Shown piece by piece: positions 62,272 through 64,000 of a DNA stretch of 64,000 bases. The notes under the pieces are model-generated. The model was not told the DNA's origin, made no database searches, and saw nothing but the letters and a program-made list of their open reading frames with translations. Position numbers and translations under genes: made by a program. Each line of letters starts with the position of its first letter. The first letter of the stretch is position 1. Source of the stretch: Paenibacillus tengchongensis (GTDB lineage: Bacteria > Bacillota > Bacilli > Paenibacillales > Paenibacillaceae); assembly GCF_008973665.1 (NCBI RefSeq), contig NZ_WACP01000001.1, positions 62,001 to 126,000 of the forward strand, given 5' to 3'.

Positions 62272-64000
62272 TCATTCCGCAATCATGCTCAGGTCCAGAC
62301 TGGCCGACAACGCTTCGAGCACGAGCTCGGACACATCCTTCACGGTCGGCGCTTCCATAAACTGCTGCAGCTGCAGTTCCGTGCCGTACAGCTCCTTGAT
62401 TCTAAGAATGACCTGGGTAATCAGCAGCGAATGCCCGCCGAGCTCGAAGAAATTGTCGTTGATGCCGATCGGCGCAATCCCCATTATTTCCTGCAGCAGC
62501 TCCGCAATGCTCTCTTCAATGGCATGGGTAGGCGGTGCGTAGCTTACCGATAATTCCGGGCGGTTGTTAAGCGGCTCCATTACATCCCCGTCCTCTGTCA
62601 CGAAGCCGCTGTCCAGCCGGATCTCCTCTTCCACCGCCCGCTTCTTGCCCGGCATAATCCAGTGGCGCTGCTTCTCAAAGGGATACGTCGGCAGCGGCAC
62701 TCTGAACAGAACCTCATCGCCGTAATAATTCGGCCAGTTGACCGTAAGCCCGTTCACCCAGGCTTTCTGTACGAACTCCAGCAGAAACCTGTTGTCGTCG
62801 GCCGGATGATTCACATCGCGCAGGACCTGATACAGAGCGTAATCCCCGAAGCCCTGCAGGTTATCCTGCATAAATACCGATAGGGTCTTGCCGGGGCCTA
62901 CCTCGATATAGTGCTTGTACTCCTGCCGGGCCAACTGGACGGCGGCATCCTTGAACCGGACCGTACCGGTCATATGGCGTATCCAGTAATTCACATCGGT
63001 CGCTTCCTCCGGCCGGAGCCAGTCTCCGGTCACATTCGACATGACCGGCAGCGCAGCCGGCTGGAGGCGTACCGTCCGCAGCACGGCAGCCAACGCTTCT
63101 ACGGCATCCCGCATCATATAGGAATGAAAAGCGTGCGAGGTATGCAGAATCCGGCAATCCGTGTGCTCCTGCATCTGCTCCATCACGCTCTGCAGCGCTT
63201 CACGCTCCCCGGCCAGAACGACCCGCCGCTCCGCATTGACCAGGGCAAGCGAAACCTTACCGCTGACATAGGCCATTGCCTCTTGCTCCGTCATATTCAC
63301 ATAGAGCATATCGCCCTTTGGCAAGGACTGGATGATCCGGCCGCGCTGCAGCACAACCTTGAGCGCATCCTCCAGCGTGAAGACGCCGGCCAGACAAGCT
63401 GCCGTATATTCCCCTATGCTGTGTCCAAGCATAGCCTTGGGGGTAATCCCCCAGTGCATGAGCTGTTTCCCCAGGCAATATTCCACTACAAACACAGCAA
63501 TTTGGGTATGCTGCGTCTCCTCCAGACGCTCTCTGCTGGCGGCAATTTCCGGATCGGCGAACAGAATCTCCCGCAAGTCATAACCGAACCGCTGCTTGAG
63601 TATAGCGAAGCAGGCGTCCATCTCCCGGCGGAACACGGATTTTGTCCGGTAAAGCTGCTTGGCCATGCCCGGATATTGACTCCCTTGGCCGGGGAACAGG
63701 AAGACCGTGTCCTTCACATTCTCTTTATCGCACCGGATGCCGGCCAGTCCCTGCTCCAGCTTTGCAATCAGCTCTTCCCTGCTGGCGCAGATCAGCCCTC
63801 CGCGGTAAGAGAAGCGTTTGCGGCCGCTGTTCAGCGTGTACAGCACATTGCGGAAATCCTCTGCTTCATGGTTGCGCAGATGCTGCAGCAACTCGCTTGC
63901 CTTCTGTCCGTAAGCCGCCCGGCTCCGGGCCGACAGCACCAGCAGATGGTAATCCTCCCCGCTTTCCGGCTCCCGGGTTTCAATCGCTTCCTCCAGAACC
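62272..64000 (-). CDS. PKS module, AT-ACP end (partial at window edge)
   Basis: The visible 575 or so residues are the C-terminal part of a polyketide synthase; the reading frame is open to the edge and its first residues (DYHLLVLSARS) are the usual post-KS linker, so a KS lies outside. The acyltransferase has GHSIGEY and the malonyl-specific HAFHS motif. Then PTYPFEKQRHW and an ACP with FELGGHSLL near its end. No KR, DH or ER is seen in this stretch. It should add a malonate-derived two-carbon unit before the D-Phe module, with a starter or earlier modules to the right of the window. Confidence 0.9.
   Translation of the reverse strand, partial: VLEEAIETREPESGEDYHLLVLSARSRAAYGQKASELLQHLRNHEAEDFRNVLYTLNSGRKRFSYRGGLICASREELIAKLEQGLAGIRCDKENVKDTVFLFPGQGSQYPGMAKQLYRTKSVFRREMDACFAILKQRFGYDLREILFADPEIAASRERLEETQHTQIAVFVVEYCLGKQLMHWGITPKAMLGHSIGEYTAACLAGVFTLEDALKVVLQRGRIIQSLPKGDMLYVNMTEQEAMAYVSGKVSLALVNAERRVVLAGEREALQSVMEQMQEHTDCRILHTSHAFHSYMMRDAVEALAAVLRTVRLQPAALPVMSNVTGDWLRPEEATDVNYWIRHMTGTVRFKDAAVQLARQEYKHYIEVGPGKTLSVFMQDNLQGFGDYALYQVLRDVNHPADDNRFLLEFVQKAWVNGLTVNWPNYYGDEVLFRVPLPTYPFEKQRHWIMPGKKRAVEEEIRLDSGFVTEDGDVMEPLNNRPELSVSYAPPTHAIEESIAELLQEIMGIAPIGINDNFFELGGHSLLITQVILRIKELYGTELQLQQFMEAPTVKDVSELVLEALSASLDLSMIAE

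Noticed and set aside
1..64000. CRISPR arrays, tRNA or rRNA genes, intact insertion sequences
   Set aside because: None seen: no regularly spaced repeats, no cloverleaf-like tRNA sequence, no transposase or terminal inverted repeats around a reading frame.

Overview
The window looks like chromosomal DNA of a Paenibacillus-type, spore-forming Firmicute. It has a complete sigma-K gene, two very large exported proteins ending in triple SLH modules, cre-like catabolite-repression sites, LplA/LplB/YtcP-type sugar transport genes, and a long NRPS/PKS cluster with the GC-rich, overlapping-gene style of that genus. No rRNA, tRNA, CRISPR array or intact insertion sequence was seen.

Region 1 (1-12.5 kb) is a patchwork next to sigK (11747-12448, minus). 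It holds an unknown C39/BtrH-like protein, a frameshifted zinc alcohol dehydrogenase with a divergent MerR-type regulator, an SLH-anchored amidase-signature protein, and an SLH-anchored multidomain GH10 xylanase. Pieces of the sigK 3' end recur in the same orientation at 134-168, 3411-3432 and 6948-7027. One forms the last codons of the unknown protein. This suggests repeated insertion or recombination at the end of sigK.

Region 2 (12.7-19.3 kb, minus) is a tightly coupled six-gene operon: TldD-like, TldE-like, radical SAM/SPASM enzyme, a 29-residue peptide not listed by ordinary gene calling, a beta-lactamase-fold hydrolase and an MFS transporter. I read it as a radical-SAM RiPP pathway with a previously overlooked precursor. 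It is the best candidate for an undescribed system here.

Region 3 (19.4-25.5 kb, minus) is a carbohydrate ABC importer (lipoprotein and two permeases, no ATPase) with a membrane-bound AraC-type regulator and cre-like sites. Region 4 (25.9-30.0 kb) holds two exported proteins and a methyltransferase.

Region 5 (30.1-33.2 kb, minus) is an sdhCAB-like operon whose flavoprotein lacks the usual FAD-linking histidine.

Region 6 (33.3-64 kb, minus, continuing beyond the right edge) is an NRPS/PKS cluster. In order of transcription it has a PKS module (AT-ACP, KS outside the window), an NRPS C-A-PCP-E predicted to use Phe and give D-Phe, and a 3428-residue NRPS with C, A-remnant, acyl-ligase, KR, PCP, C, A (Ser-like), methyltransferase and PCP. 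Next come a C domain fused to an FkbH-N-like domain, a discrete ACP, E1alpha, E1beta and lipoyl-E2 of a 2-oxoacid dehydrogenase, and an FkbH-like/ACP/thioester-reductase protein. A membrane protein, a type II thioesterase and an ABC-2 exporter complete it. The E1/E2/ACP set probably makes an unusual acyl-ACP building block, and the reductase domain probably releases the product as an aldehyde or alcohol.
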